Source: CAWATZ01 sp963784995
GTDB taxonomy: Bacteria; Planctomycetota; Planctomycetia; Gemmatales; Gemmataceae
Reading direction: 5' to 3'
NCBI GenBank assembly: GCA_963784995.1
Contig: CAWATZ010000024.1
Span: 1 to 64,000 of the forward strand
DNA length: 64,000 nucleotides
Shown here: piece by piece, positions 31,173-41,066 of the stretch
Numbering within the stretch: the stretch's first letter is position 1
How the letters are laid out: each line of letters begins with the position of its first letter
Notes under the pieces: generated by a model
Told to the model about the DNA's origin: nothing
The model's database searches: none
Seen by the model: only the letters and a program-made list of their open reading frames with translations
Program-made: the position numbers and the translations under genes

Positions 31173-32552
31173 ATGCCAACCGCAACCCTGCCCGAATTGA
31201 TCGCCGAATCGCAGACCACGGAAGAGCAATTCTTGCGTCACGTATTCGTCCGCGACCAGATGCAGGAATGGTCCAAAGCCCCGCTGATCATGGCCCGGGC
31301 CGACGGCGTCTATTACTGGGACGTGGACGGCAAGCGCTATCTCGACGCCCTGTCCGGCATATACGTCGTCTCGGTGGGCCACAACAATCGCCGGGTCATC
31401 GACGCCATCCACCGGCAGCTGGATCGGCTGCACTTCTCGGCGCCCATGCACGGCACCAACCCCGTGGCGGTGCAGCTGGCCACTCTCCTGGCCGAACTGG
31501 CGCCCGGCGACCTGGATTGCGTCAAGTTCCAGTGTGGCGGCAGTGAGGTGACGGAAGCGGCCATCAAGCTCGCCCGGCAATACCATCGCCTCAACGGCTC
31601 GCCCGGCAAATACAAGGTGATCAGCCGCTACCAGTCCTGGCACGGCTCGACTCTGGGCTCACTCTCGGCCTCGGGCCTGAAGTCGCGCAAGACGGTCAAC
31701 GAGCCGCTGGCCCCCGGCTTCCTCCACGTCTTCCCGCCCACCTGCTACCGCTGTCCCTTTGGCAAAACCTACCCCACCTGCGACATCACCTGCGCCACCC
31801 TGATCGACCAGGTGGTCCAGATGGAAGACCCGGCCACGGTGGCGGCGATCATGGTCGAGCCGATCGGCCACACCGGCGGCATCATCGACCCGCCGCCGGA
31901 ATACTTGCCGATCCTGCGCGACATTTGCGATCGCCACAACGTCCTGCTGATCTTCGATGAGATCATCACCGGCATCGGCCGGACCGGCCAGCTGTTCGCG
32001 GCCGAGACGTTCGGCGTCACTCCGGACGTGCTCTGCACGGCCAAGGGCCTGTCGGGCGGTTATGCGCCGCTGTCGGCCATGATCTGCACACGCCGGATCG
32101 CGGACGTCTTCTGGGGACCGATCAGCGAAAACCCCGGTTTCGTGGAGGGCCACACCTTCGAGGGCAATCCGATTTCGTGTGCGGCCGGCATCGCGGTGCT
32201 GCGCGAGATCCTCGACAATGACCTGTGCGGCAATGCCCGCCGGCAGGGCGAGCGCTTGCGGCAAGGGTTCGAGCGCCTGGCCCGCAAGCACGGCGTCATC
32301 GGCGACATTCGCGGCAAGGGCTTGCTTCAGGGGATCGAGTTTGTCCGCGACCTGCGAACGAAGGAACGCTTCCCGACCGAACTGGCGTTTGGCGTCCAGG
32401 TGGGCCGGCGAGCCCTGGCCAACGGGCTGTTGTGCCGCTTCGATCCGCACTGGCTCGCCTTCGGCCCAGCATTGGTGGTGACGGCGGAACAGCTCGACGA
32501 GATGCTCGCCGTGCTGGATCGGAGTATCGGCGAGGTGCTGGCGGGGCTGTAA
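31173..32552 (+). CDS. Class III pyridoxal-phosphate aminotransferase
   Basis: The 459-residue protein has the class III pattern: GVYYWDVDGKRYLDALSGIY at the start, FQCGGSEVTEAAIKLARQYH for phosphate binding, SRYQSWHGSTLGSLSASG, LLIFDEIITGIGRTGQLFA with the Asp that holds the pyridine nitrogen, and TAKGLSGGYAPLSAM with the cofactor Lys. These enzymes use omega-amino groups, for example of ornithine, beta-alanine, taurine or putrescine, with pyruvate or 2-oxoglutarate. Substrate cannot be decided from sequence here. The central insert with PTCYRCPFGKTYPTCDITC carries several cysteines, as in a subgroup of the family. Cytoplasmic, no frame problem. Confidence 0.9.
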   Translation: MPTATLPELIAESQTTEEQFLRHVFVRDQMQEWSKAPLIMARADGVYYWDVDGKRYLDALSGIYVVSVGHNNRRVIDAIHRQLDRLHFSAPMHGTNPVAVQLATLLAELAPGDLDCVKFQCGGSEVTEAAIKLARQYHRLNGSPGKYKVISRYQSWHGSTLGSLSASGLKSRKTVNEPLAPGFLHVFPPTCYRCPFGKTYPTCDITCATLIDQVVQMEDPATVAAIMVEPIGHTGGIIDPPPEYLPILRDICDRHNVLLIFDEIITGIGRTGQLFAAETFGVTPDVLCTAKGLSGGYAPLSAMICTRRIADVFWGPISENPGFVEGHTFEGNPISCAAGIAVLREILDNDLCGNARRQGERLRQGFERLARKHGVIGDIRGKGLLQGIEFVRDLRTKERFPTELAFGVQVGRRALANGLLCRFDPHWLAFGPALVVTAEQLDEMLAVLDRSIGEVLAGL

Positions 32553-32565
32553 GAGCCAGTCAGCG

Positions 32566-32733
32566 TCAAGTGCGCTTCTTCCGCGGCCTGGGGCGGAACA
32601 ACGGTTTGCGGTTGCCGTACTTCTTCAGCCATTCCAGCGGCACGATGGACGTTGTGACCCCGCCGCCGGGCGGAATCGGCGCTCCGCCGCCGCGCACGAC
32701 GATTGTGGTGGGGGGGCTCTCAGGAACACGCAT
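32566..32733 (-). CDS. Small basic protein, 55 residues
   Basis: The minus-strand ATG at 32733 has GAGAGAGG about 7 bases upstream. The product MRVPESPPTTIVVRGGGAPI continues through a Gly/Pro-rich middle to EWLKKYGNRKPLFRPRPRKK. It is 31 bases downstream of the DUF6941-like gene on the same strand and is probably cotranscribed. Extended and basic, it may bind nucleic acid or a partner protein; no family is recognised. Confidence 0.45.
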   Translation of the reverse strand: MRVPESPPTTIVVRGGGAPIPPGGGVTTSIVPLEWLKKYGNRKPLFRPRPRKKRT

Positions 32734-32763
32734 CGGACTACCTCTCTCGGCCAGACGACCGGG

Positions 32764-33180
32764 TCAGGATTCGTCGGGGTTTGGCTCCAGGCTGACCTTC
32801 AGTCGGCGCTCCAAGAGTGGCTCGCCTGCTCCGAACAGCTGGAGGCGATACTCGCCGGGTTCGGGAAAGACAACCTTGCCCTGAGCGAAAACGACTTCCA
32901 CCTCAACCAAAGGATCAGCGAACTTGACTGCCGATTCCAGTTCAAAAAGGGGTGGCCGCGATTCCGCCGCGTCGATCAGGCGCAACCGCACCTCCGTCTC
33001 GCCGTAGCCTTCCGTCAGTGCCAGGTATACCACGATTGACGGATGCACGTACGGGAATTCAGCAGCGTCCAAAGAACGGTAAGTTCCCTGGATGGTGTTC
33101 TTGCCCGTCGGCAGGTCTTGAACGACAGTATCAGCCAGAACCATCGCCAAAACGAGGGGCGGTTGTTGTTCGATGGGCAT
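32764..33180 (-). CDS. DUF6941-like protein
   Basis: The 138-residue minus-strand product starts MPIEQQPPLVLAMVLADTVV and continues DLPTGKNTIQGTYRSLDA, FPYVHPSIVVYLALTEGYGE and FPEPGEYRLQLFGAGEPL. This order (an opening strand with D, a short loop with G-x-x-T-I-x-G, then alternating strands ending in F-P-x-x-G-x-Y) fits, from memory, DUF6941, a family of small beta-sandwich proteins with no known function. GGAGGAGGG lies about 7 bases before the ATG. It heads a two-gene minus-strand unit with 32566-32733. Confidence 0.6.
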   Translation of the reverse strand: MPIEQQPPLVLAMVLADTVVQDLPTGKNTIQGTYRSLDAAEFPYVHPSIVVYLALTEGYGETEVRLRLIDAAESRPPLFELESAVKFADPLVEVEVVFAQGKVVFPEPGEYRLQLFGAGEPLLERRLKVSLEPNPDES

Positions 33181-33367
33181 CCTGCCCTCCTCCGCCAGGC
33201 GTTCATGAATCGCACCGCTTTCTCATTTTATCGCTCAGTCATCCTCCTGCCAATCCGAATTGGCAGCTTCGCGCCGGAGACCTGGCCTGGACACTCGGCG
33301 AAATGCTGGCGGCGCTGTAGAATAACCGAAGGACTCCGCAGGCGGTTGCACCATCCAGGGTGTTCCA

Positions 33368-35523
33368 ATGTCTTCTCGCACTTGCTGGCTGACCGTACTG
33401 TTCGCGTTCCTCGGGATCGCCGGGCCGCTCGTCGCCGCTGACCACGATTTTCCCGAGGCCCAGAAAAAGCACTGGGCCTGGCAGCCGGTCCTGCGCCCCG
33501 TGCCGCCGAAGGTCCAGAACGCCGCCTGGCTGCGGAATCCCATCGACGCCTTTATCCTGGCCCGACTCGAAGCGGAAGGGCTGACCCCCGCTCCGGCGGC
33601 GACGCGCGAACAATTGTTGCGCCGGATCACGTTCGACCTTATCGGTCTGCCGCCCACCCCGGAAGAGGTCGATGCGTTTCTCAAGGATGCGGAGGCGAAG
33701 CCGCAAGCGGCTTACGAACGGGTGATCGACCGTTTGCTAGCGTCACCGCATTACGGCGAGCGGTGGGGCCGGCACTGGCTCGACGTTGCCCGCTTCGCCG
33801 AATCCAACGGCTACGAGTTCGACGAGGTTCGCCCCGATGCCTGGCGTTACCGGGACTACGTCATCGCGGCGTTCAACAGCGACAAGCCCTACGATCGTTT
33901 CATCAAGGAGCAATTGGCAGGCGACGAGCTGTATCCCGACGACCCGGCCGCCCGCGTGGCCACGGCGTTCAACCTCCTCGGCCCTGACATGACCGATTCC
34001 GCCGATCAACCCCAGCGCCGGCAGAACACGCTCAACGACATGACCGATACCGCGGCGCTGGCGTTCCTCGGCCTGACCCTGACCTGCTGCCGTTGTCACG
34101 ATCACAAGTTCGAGCCGCTGCCGCAGAGCGATTATTTCCGCTTCCAGGCGTTCTTCGCTCCCGCCGTCTTCAAACGCGACATTCCCCTGGGAACGCGGGA
34201 GCAACGTGCTGCTCTTGACGTGGCCCTGCGCCAGTACAACAAACGGATCCAGCCGGTGCAGGATCTGCTGGCCCGGGTCGAGGGACCGTATCGCAAAAAG
34301 CTGTACGACGCCAAATTCGCCAAGCTGTCGGAGGAGGCCAAGGCCGCTCATCAGACGCCCGAGGAGAAACGGACAGCAGCGCAGCGGGAACTGGTCGAGA
34401 AGACAGCCCGGCAGCTCAGCATCTCAGCTCAGGCACTGGCACAGGCGATGACGGCCGCCGATCGGGCGAACCAGCAAGATTTGCTGAAGGAACTGAAGCG
34501 GTTCGAGGCCAGCAAGCCGGCACTGCCGACAACGCTGGGTTTGCAGGATGACCTCAAGCCAGTCCGGACGTTCCTTCTCGTTCAGGGCGAACTGAAGGAT
34601 CGCGGCGGGGAAGTCCGGCCGGGGTTTCCCGCGATCCTGACGCCGGGGCACAAGGACCTCGCTGCGACCATTCAGCGCGTCTCCGGCTCCACCGGCCGGC
34701 GCTCGGCGCTGGCGGATGGATCGCCTCGCCCCGGAACCCACTGACGGCGCGGGTCCTGGTCAATCGGCTCTGGCAGCATCATTTCGGACGCGGTCTGGTA
34801 GGGACACCGAGCGACTTCGGTCTGCGCGGTGCCCGGCCGACGCATCCGGACTTGCTCGACTTCCTCGCCTCGGAGTTCGTCGCGGGGGGCTGGAGCATCA
34901 AGAAGATGCACCGACTGATGCTGACCTCGGCGGCGTATCAGCAAGCAACGCAAGCGTCGCCGGCCGCCCGGGCGAAAGATCCGGACAATCAGTTGCTGTC
35001 GCACGCCAATCGGCTGCGCCTCGAGGGCGAGATCGTGCGCGATGGCTTGCTGGCGGTGAGCGGCTGGTTGAATCCGAAGATGGGCGGCCCCGGAGTCTTT
35101 CCGCCCATCCCGGCCGAGGCGAAAGTCAAGGGCTGGACGCCAAGCCCTGACCCGCGGGACCACGTCCGCCGCAGCGTCTACGTCTTCGCACGCCGCAACC
35201 TGCGCTTGCCGTTCCTGGAGCCGTTCGATCCGCCGGACAGCAATCTCAGCTGCGCCCGCCGGGAACGCTCGACCACGGCCCCGCAGGCGCTGGCGCTGCT
35301 GAACGCCCCCGACGTGCAGACCGCGGCGAAGGGACTGGCGGCGCGGCTCCGCAAGGAGGCGGCGACCGAGGACGCTCGCATTGTGCGGGCCTATCGGCTG
35401 GTCCTCGGACGAACGCCGACCGCGAAGGAGCTGGAATTGTCCCGGCTTCTGGTGAAGGAAGCATCCCTGGCGGAGCTGTGCCGGGCGCTGTTCAACGTGA
35501 ATGAGTTCGTGTATCTGGATTGA
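33368..35523 (+). CDS. DUF1549/DUF1553 exported protein without cytochrome domain, one frame break
   Basis: An N-terminal signal peptide (MSSRTCWLTVLFAFLGIAGP, cleaved near LVAA-DH) is followed at once by the DUF1549 domain: WLRNPIDAFILARLEAEGLT, FDLIGLPPTPEEVDAFL, SPHYGERWGRHWLDVARFAE. Then come CCRCHDHKFEPLPQSDYFRF and, after a charged helical insert, DUF1553 (NPLTARVLVNRLWQHHFGRG, PTHPDLLDFLASEF, RNLRLPFLEPFDPPDSNLSC). A base is missing near 34719 (ALAD then WIASPRNPLTA). Repaired length 718. The usual N-terminal heme-binding PSCyt1 domain is absent. These planctomycete proteins are exported and always pair with a DUF1501 gene, here 8 bases downstream. Their biochemical role is unknown. 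Confidence 0.85.
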
Positions 35524-35531
35524 GGGTGCCA

Positions 35532-36941
35532 ATGTCCATCGACCGCCGCGATTTTCTGCGTCACGCCGGAGCCGGGTTCGGCACTGTTGCGCTGACCGCG
35601 CTGCTCGCCGAGGACGGCCTGCTTGCTGCCGGGCCAGCGCTGCCCAATCCGCTCGCTCCGAGGAAGCCGCACTTTGCCGCCCGGGCCCGGCGCGTCATCT
35701 TCCTGTTCATGTCCGGCGGGCCGAGCCATCTCGAAACCTTCGATCCCAAGCCGGACCTGCAGCGCCTGCACGGCGAGAAGTTGCCCGAATCGTTCGGCCC
35801 CGTCAAGACGCGCCGCGGCGTCGATAAGAATCGGCTGCTGGCGACCAAACGCACCTTCAAGAAGTACGGCCAGGCCGGCATCGAGGTCTCGGACCTGCTG
35901 CCGAACCTGGCGGGCTGTGTCGATGACCTGTGCGTGCTGCGCGGCTGTTACGGCGACAGCGTGACGCATCCGGAGTCGGTCTACCAGATGAACACCGGCT
36001 CGATCCTGATGGGCCGGCCGAGCCTCGGTTCCTGGGCAACCTACGGACTGGGCAGCGAGAACCAGGACATGCCGGCGTTCGTGGTGATGCCCGATCCCGG
36101 CGGTTGGGTCAAGGGCGGCGCTCCGGCCTGGGGACAGGGGTTCTTGCCGTCGGCGTACCAGGGCACGCTGCTCCGCGGCGGCAGCAGTCCCGTGCTGCAT
36201 CTGAGCCGGCCCGGCGACGTTAGCCAGGCCCAGCAGCGCCGGACGCTCGATTTCATCAACCAGCTGAACCGAGAACATCTCGCCCAGCACGAAGGAGATT
36301 CCGAACTGTCCGCTCGCATCGCCGCGTATGAGCTGGCGTTCCGGATGCAGGCTCAAGCGCCGGAAATGGTCGATGTCTCGAAGGAGACGGAGGCCACGCG
36401 CCGCCTGTACGGACTGGACCGCCCGGAGACGGCGGAGTTCGGCTTGCGCTGCTTGCTCGCCCGGCGCTTGGTCGAGCGCGGCGTGCGCTTCGTGCAGCTG
36501 TACTGCGGCGACACCAACGGCTGGGACGCTCACAGCGACATTGAAGGCAATCACGGCAAGCTGTGCTTGCAGAGCGATCGGCCGATCGCGGCATTGCTGA
36601 AGGACCTGAAGGCGCGCGGTCTGCTGGATTCGACGCTGGTCATCTGGGGAGGCGAGTTCGGCCGAACCCCGATGAGCGAAGGCACGACCGGCCGCGACCA
36701 CAATCCGCACGGTTACACAATGTGGTTGGCGGGCGGCGGTGTCAAGGGTGGCCAGATCCTCGGTACGACCGACGCCGTGGGCCTGCGGGCTGCCGAGGAC
36801 AAGATGCACGTCCACGACGTCCACGCGACCATCCTGCATTTGCTCGGGCTGAATCATCTCAAGCTGACGTATCGGCACAATGGTCGCAACGAACGGCTGA
36901 CGGAAAACTCCGGCGAGGTGATTCACAAAGCCCTGGCGTGA
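35532..36941 (+). CDS. DUF1501 Tat-exported protein
   Basis: The 469-residue protein starts with a twin-arginine signal (MSIDRRDFLRHAGAGFGTVA). The DUF1501 (sulfatase-like, alkaline-phosphatase fold) body shows RRVIFLFMSGGPSHLETFDP, LLPNLAGCVDDLCVLRG, LARRLVERGVRFVQLYCGDT, TLVIWGGEFGRTPMSEG, GRDHNPHGYTMWLAGGGVKG and MHVHDVHATILHLLGLNH. The His/Asp-rich late motifs resemble metal ligands of the fold. It is the standard partner of the upstream DUF1549/1553 gene; both would act outside the cytoplasm. The exact reaction is not known for the family. The start is at 35532; the in-frame TTG 35520 is not needed. Confidence 0.9.
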   Translation: MSIDRRDFLRHAGAGFGTVALTALLAEDGLLAAGPALPNPLAPRKPHFAARARRVIFLFMSGGPSHLETFDPKPDLQRLHGEKLPESFGPVKTRRGVDKNRLLATKRTFKKYGQAGIEVSDLLPNLAGCVDDLCVLRGCYGDSVTHPESVYQMNTGSILMGRPSLGSWATYGLGSENQDMPAFVVMPDPGGWVKGGAPAWGQGFLPSAYQGTLLRGGSSPVLHLSRPGDVSQAQQRRTLDFINQLNREHLAQHEGDSELSARIAAYELAFRMQAQAPEMVDVSKETEATRRLYGLDRPETAEFGLRCLLARRLVERGVRFVQLYCGDTNGWDAHSDIEGNHGKLCLQSDRPIAALLKDLKARGLLDSTLVIWGGEFGRTPMSEGTTGRDHNPHGYTMWLAGGGVKGGQILGTTDAVGLRAAEDKMHVHDVHATILHLLGLNHLKLTYRHNGRNERLTENSGEVIHKALA

Positions 36942-36949
36942 GGTAGCGC

Positions 36950-37715
36950 ATGATCCACCAGACGGACACGTCGGCCGAAGCCGAACAGGTGCTGCGTGAG
37001 GTCTCCCGCCGGATGCCGCTCGCCCAGAGATGGCAGCAGCTGGGAGGGATCTTTGAAACGGCCCGGGTCTTGCGCCTGCTCGGCCAGCAGGCCAGGCCCG
37101 ACACGGAGCGGGAAAGGACGGTCCCGACAATGACGAATCCCACCGAGAACCTCCGTGTGGTGCGCGAGGTGATCGCCGTCCTCGATCGGCTTGGCATTCT
37201 CTATGCCCTGGGCGGCTCGTGGGCCAGTTCCCTGCTCGGCAAAATGCGGCTTCACCAACGATGCCGACCTGGCCGTGGAACCGTTTCCGGGACGCGAGGG
37301 CGATTTCTGTTCCAGCTTCGGCGAGGATTACTACGTCAGTCTCCCCGCCGTGCAACTGGCGGTACGGCAGCGGATGTCGTTCAACGTCATCCACACCACC
37401 AGCGGGTTCAAGGTGGACCTGTTTGTTCGGCGCGATCGACCGTTCGAGCAATCGCTCATGAACCGGCGGCGCTCCTTTGTCCTGCCCGATCCGGACAGGC
37501 AGGTCATTCAGTGCGCCAGCCCCGAGGACGTGATCCTGATCAAGCTGGAGTGGTATCGCCAGGGTGGGGAAGTGATGCAGCAGCAATGGCTGGACGTACG
37601 CGGCGTGATGGAAGTTCAGGGCAAACAGCTGGATCAGGCCTATCTGGACCAATGGGCACTGGTGCTGGGCGTCTCGGACTTGCTGGCCCGGCTGCGGCAG
37701 GAAAGTGGCGCCTGA
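36950..37715 (+). CDS. Nucleotidyltransferase-like protein, one frame break, possibly two fused genes
   Basis: The first 50 residues (MIHQTDTSAEAEQVLREVSR, MPLAQRWQQLGGIFETARVL) look like a separate small family. From ATG 37131 the text is a nucleotidyltransferase-like domain: NLRVVREVIAVLDRLGILYA, LGGSWASSLLGK, then (one extra base near 37242) CGFTNDADLAVEPFPG with the D-x-D pair. It continues MSFNVIHTTSGFKVDLFVRR and SPEDVILIKLEWYRQGGEVM. The repaired whole has 254 residues, the second part 194. Such domains occur in nucleotidyl transfer to RNA, proteins or antibiotics and in MNT-type antitoxins. In relatives I recall the two parts as neighbouring genes, so the fusion may be an artefact of a missing stop. 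Confidence 0.6.
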
Positions 37716-38319
37716 GCTTTGGTTTTTCGTGTTTCTCTTTGGAGTGCGGCAGCCAAAAAAAGGCAACAGTCGAATGGAGTTCGACTGCTGCACTTTTTCG
37801 GAGGCCGATTGCCCTGGAAAACCAGGACAACTGGGCGACTTTCGCTTTTTGAAACACGCGGTTTCCAAGAACGGTCGTCGCTGCCAACCGGCCGCTCCAC
37901 CTGCCCGGGGGGTGTCGCTTCCGGGCACGCCCGGTAGCGCCTCTCAGACCGCTTCACCGTTACCAATCGGGTTTTTGACGGCCGGACCGGCAGACCTCCC
38001 TGTGTCACGACCTGGCCAGCCTTCCTTTTTTCGGCCTGGTTCAGAATCGCTGTGCAACAGGTAACATGCTGTGCAGGAAAGGGGTGACCGATTTGCACAG
38101 CATTCTGCACAGAAACCCGCTGCGGCTGTTACCTCCTTTTGAACCAGGCCCTTTTTTCCTTCCCCCTTGCAACTGCGCTCTGCTATAAGGAAGAGAAGGG
38201 TGAGGCCATTGGGCCGCTGGCCGTCTCCTGTCACCCTCGGGCGGATTCTCTCGGGTGATGCTGGCAAAGCCGGAGGCAGAGCAGTGAAGTGCGTTCGGCA
38301 GGAAAAGGGATTCACTCGG
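37716..38319. other. Intergenic region with hairpins and a CTGTGCA repeat cluster
   Basis: No supported gene. AGTCGAATGGAGTTCGACT (about 37777) is a 7-bp hairpin followed by CTGCTGCACTTTTT, a possible terminator for the upstream gene. GAAACACGCGGTTTC (about 37851) is a second small inverted repeat. At 38050-38112 the heptamer CTGTGCA occurs twice forward and twice as TGCACAG, a symmetric cluster (see findings). The right part leads into the sorbosone-dehydrogenase-like gene, whose start could be 38320 or an upstream codon. Confidence 0.45.
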
Positions 38320-40798
38320 ATGCGTCCGGCACTGTTCCTGACCATGTTCCTTGGCCTTCCTTGCTGCCTGGCCTGGACCCAGCTGGCCGAGAAGCCAGGG
38401 CTTGCGGCTCCGCAGGCATCCCCCGCCAAACCGGATGCCGGGGACAAACCCTTTGGCAATGCCAAACGCATTGCGTGGACCACCTCGCGGGTCACGGGAT
38501 CTCCCGACCCACCGCCGCCCTACCGCGTCCGGCGGACGTTCCCTCAGCTCAAGGTCGCCAACCCGATCAGCGTCGCCCACGAACCCGGCACCGACCAGCT
38601 GCTCCTGGTTCATCAGCTGTGGCCCTGGGTAGGGCCAGGACGGATCCTGCGCCTCAAGGACGGCAGCCCGGGCAATCAGACGGAGCTGCTCCTTGGCCTG
38701 GACCGCACGGTTTACGGGCTGGCCTTCCACCCCAACTACCCGAAGAACGGCTACCTGTTCGTCGGCAGCAATGGTCCGGTGACCACCGAGGACAGGGACA
38801 TCCCCGGCCGGCGGTTCCGTCCCGGCGCTGCCAAGACGACACGCATCTCGCGCTTCACCGTGGCACGCACTCCTCCCTTTGCTTGCGATCCCCGGTCGGA
38901 AAAGGTGATCGTCGAATGGCCGTCCAACGGTCATAACGGCGGCGACCTGGGATTTGGACGGGATGGACTGCTCTACGTCTCCTCGGGCGATGGGACCGCC
39001 GACTCCGACACCGACCTGGCCGGCCAGGACCTCGGCCGGCTGCTGGCCAAGGTGTTACGCATCGACGTCGATCGTCCCGATGCCGGTAAAGCGTATGGCA
39101 TCCCGCCGGACAACCCATTTGCCAAAACCGAAGGAGCGCGTCCGGAAACCTGGGCCTACGGCTTCCGCAACCCCTGGCGGCTGCATTGCGATCGCCAGAC
39201 CGGCGACCTGTGGGTGGGCAACAACGGCCAGGATCTGTGGGAACAGGTCTACCTTGTCGAGCGCGGGGCCAACTATGGCTGGAGCCTCGTTGAGGGGACC
39301 CATCCGTTTTATCCGCTCCGCAAGCAGGGCCCCAATCCGATCGCCAAACCGATCGTGGAACACGCGCACGCCGAAGCACGCTCGCTCACCGGCGGCCTGG
39401 TCTATCACGGCACCCGGCTGCCCGAGCCTGCGCGGTGCTTACCTCTACGGCGATTGGTCCACGGGCAAGATCTGGGGGCTGCGCCACACCAGGGGAAAGG
39501 TCACCTGGCACCGCGAGCTGGCGAACACAACGCTCCAGGTGGTGGGATTCGGCACCGACTCGCGGGGCGAGCTGCTGATCGTGGACTATGGCGGCGGCCT
39601 CTATCAGCTGGAGCTTACCCCCAACGACCCGGCGCCGTCCCGCTTCCCGCGTCGCCTGAGCGAGACCGGGCTGTTCGCCAAGGTTATGGAACACAGGACC
39701 GAGCCGGCACTGATCCCCTATGACGTCAACGCGCCGCTGTGGTCCGATTCTGCCGAGAAAGAACGCTTCATCGCCCTGCCCGGGTTGGCGCCAATCGACT
39801 TCACCGGGCAGCGCGGCTGGAACTTCCCGGAGGGAACGGTCCTGGTCAAGACCTTTTCTCTCTTCCTCCGCCAGAACGATCCGAAGTCACGACGGCGGAT
39901 CGAAACCCGGTTGCTGACCCGGCAACAGGGCCAGTGGGCTGGTTACTCGTACGTCTGGAACGACGAGCAAACCGACGCCACGCTGGTGGCGGCCAAGGGC
40001 ATGGATCGAGTCTTTACCATCGCCGACGCCAAGGCCAGGGAAGGCAAAAAGCAGACCTGGCACTATCCCAGCCGGGCCGAGTGCCTGGTCTGCCATAGCC
40101 GGGCCAGTAACTTCGTTCTGGGGCTGAACGTCCTGCAAATGAACAAGGACCACGATTACGGTGGCGTGACGGACAATCAGCTGCGCACCCTGGAACACCT
40201 CGGCGTGCTGCGTGTCAGCTCCCTGGAGCGCTTTCAGGACGCCCGGCGGCAGGGGCAGGCAGCCTGGAAGACCTTGCAGATGCTCCCCGGGCTGGGGTCC
40301 GAAAAGCTCCTGGCCCTGGTGCCGGGAGCCCAGGCGCTGTCTCGGCGAATCCAGGATGACCTCGACAATCGCGAGGAGAAGCTGCGCTCGGAGTCGAACT
40401 CCACCCACATACTGCCGAGACGGCCGCAACAGTATCCCCGGCTCGTCGATCCGTCGGACGTGAAGGCGGACCTGAACGCCCGGGTTCGTTCCTACTTGCA
40501 CGCCAACTGCGCCCAGTGCCACGTCACGGCCGGCGGAGGCAACGCCGTTATTGACCTGGATTTCAGTACCGAACTGGACAGAACAGGCCTGGTGGGCGCC
40601 CGGCCGCGGCATGAGACCTTTGACATCCCCGACCCGCGATTGATTGTCCCGGGCAAGCCCGAACGGTCGGTCCTCTACCAGCGGCTGCTGCGCCGCGGGC
40701 CGGGCCAGATGCCGCCGCTGGCCACGGCCGTGGCCGATCGCACGGCCGTCCAGCTGCTGCACGATTGGATCACTCAGCTCAAGCCAGCCGAGCCCTAA
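38320..40798 (+). CDS. Exported sorbosone/glucose dehydrogenase-like protein with cytochrome-type C-terminus, one frame break
   Basis: Signal peptide MRPALFLTMFLGLPCCLAW is followed by a PQQ-type beta propeller of the glucose/sorbosone dehydrogenase family: VYGLAFHPNYPKNGYLFVGS, VIVEWPSNGHNGGDLGFGRD, LLYVSSGDGTADSDTDLAGQ, ETWAYGFRNPWRLHCDRQTG, EQVYLVERGANYGWSLVEG. An extra base near 39426 hides RGAYLYGDWSTGKIWGLRH. The C-terminal part has CLVCHS and CAQCH, the second a c-type heme motif. Repaired length 825. The protein would oxidise a sugar or alcohol in the periplasm and pass electrons to heme. ATG 38320 is preferred since it starts the signal peptide; ribosome site weak. Cofactor and substrate are inferred from family only. 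Confidence 0.8.
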
Positions 40799-40800
40799 CC

Positions 40801-40881
40801 CAGCCGTAGGGTGGGCCGAGCGCAGCGAGGCCCACCACGCCCGACGGTGGGCCTCGCTGCGCTCGGCCCACCCTACGGCTG
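40801..40881. repeat. Perfect palindrome with 36-bp arms
   Basis: CAGCCGTAGGGTGGGCCGAG... (40801-40836) and its exact reverse complement (40846-40881) flank a 9-base loop (ACGCCCGAC). It lies 3 bases after the stop of the upstream gene and before tkt. Its extreme stability suggests a bidirectional transcript end. The arm text resembles widely dispersed intergenic repeats of large bacterial genomes. Confidence 0.9.
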
Positions 40882-41066
40882 AGACGCCCGAAGCGCGCTC
40901 CGCTGCGCCGCTGCGCGGCTCCGCGTCGCGGCTAACAAGAGCCCACCCCGTTCCCTTTCCGCTCCGAATAGATACAACAGAACCGGTGCCAGGCGTCAGC
41001 GGCTCCTCGCCGCGCCTGGCGGGTTTGTGGGCTTCATCTCCGCACCGTCCAGCGAAAGGAACCGCC

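Noticed and set aside
35391..37928. Open frame of 845 codons on the minus strand
   Set aside because: It is antisense to the DUF1501 gene and the nucleotidyltransferase-like gene and shows no domain pattern or ribosome site.
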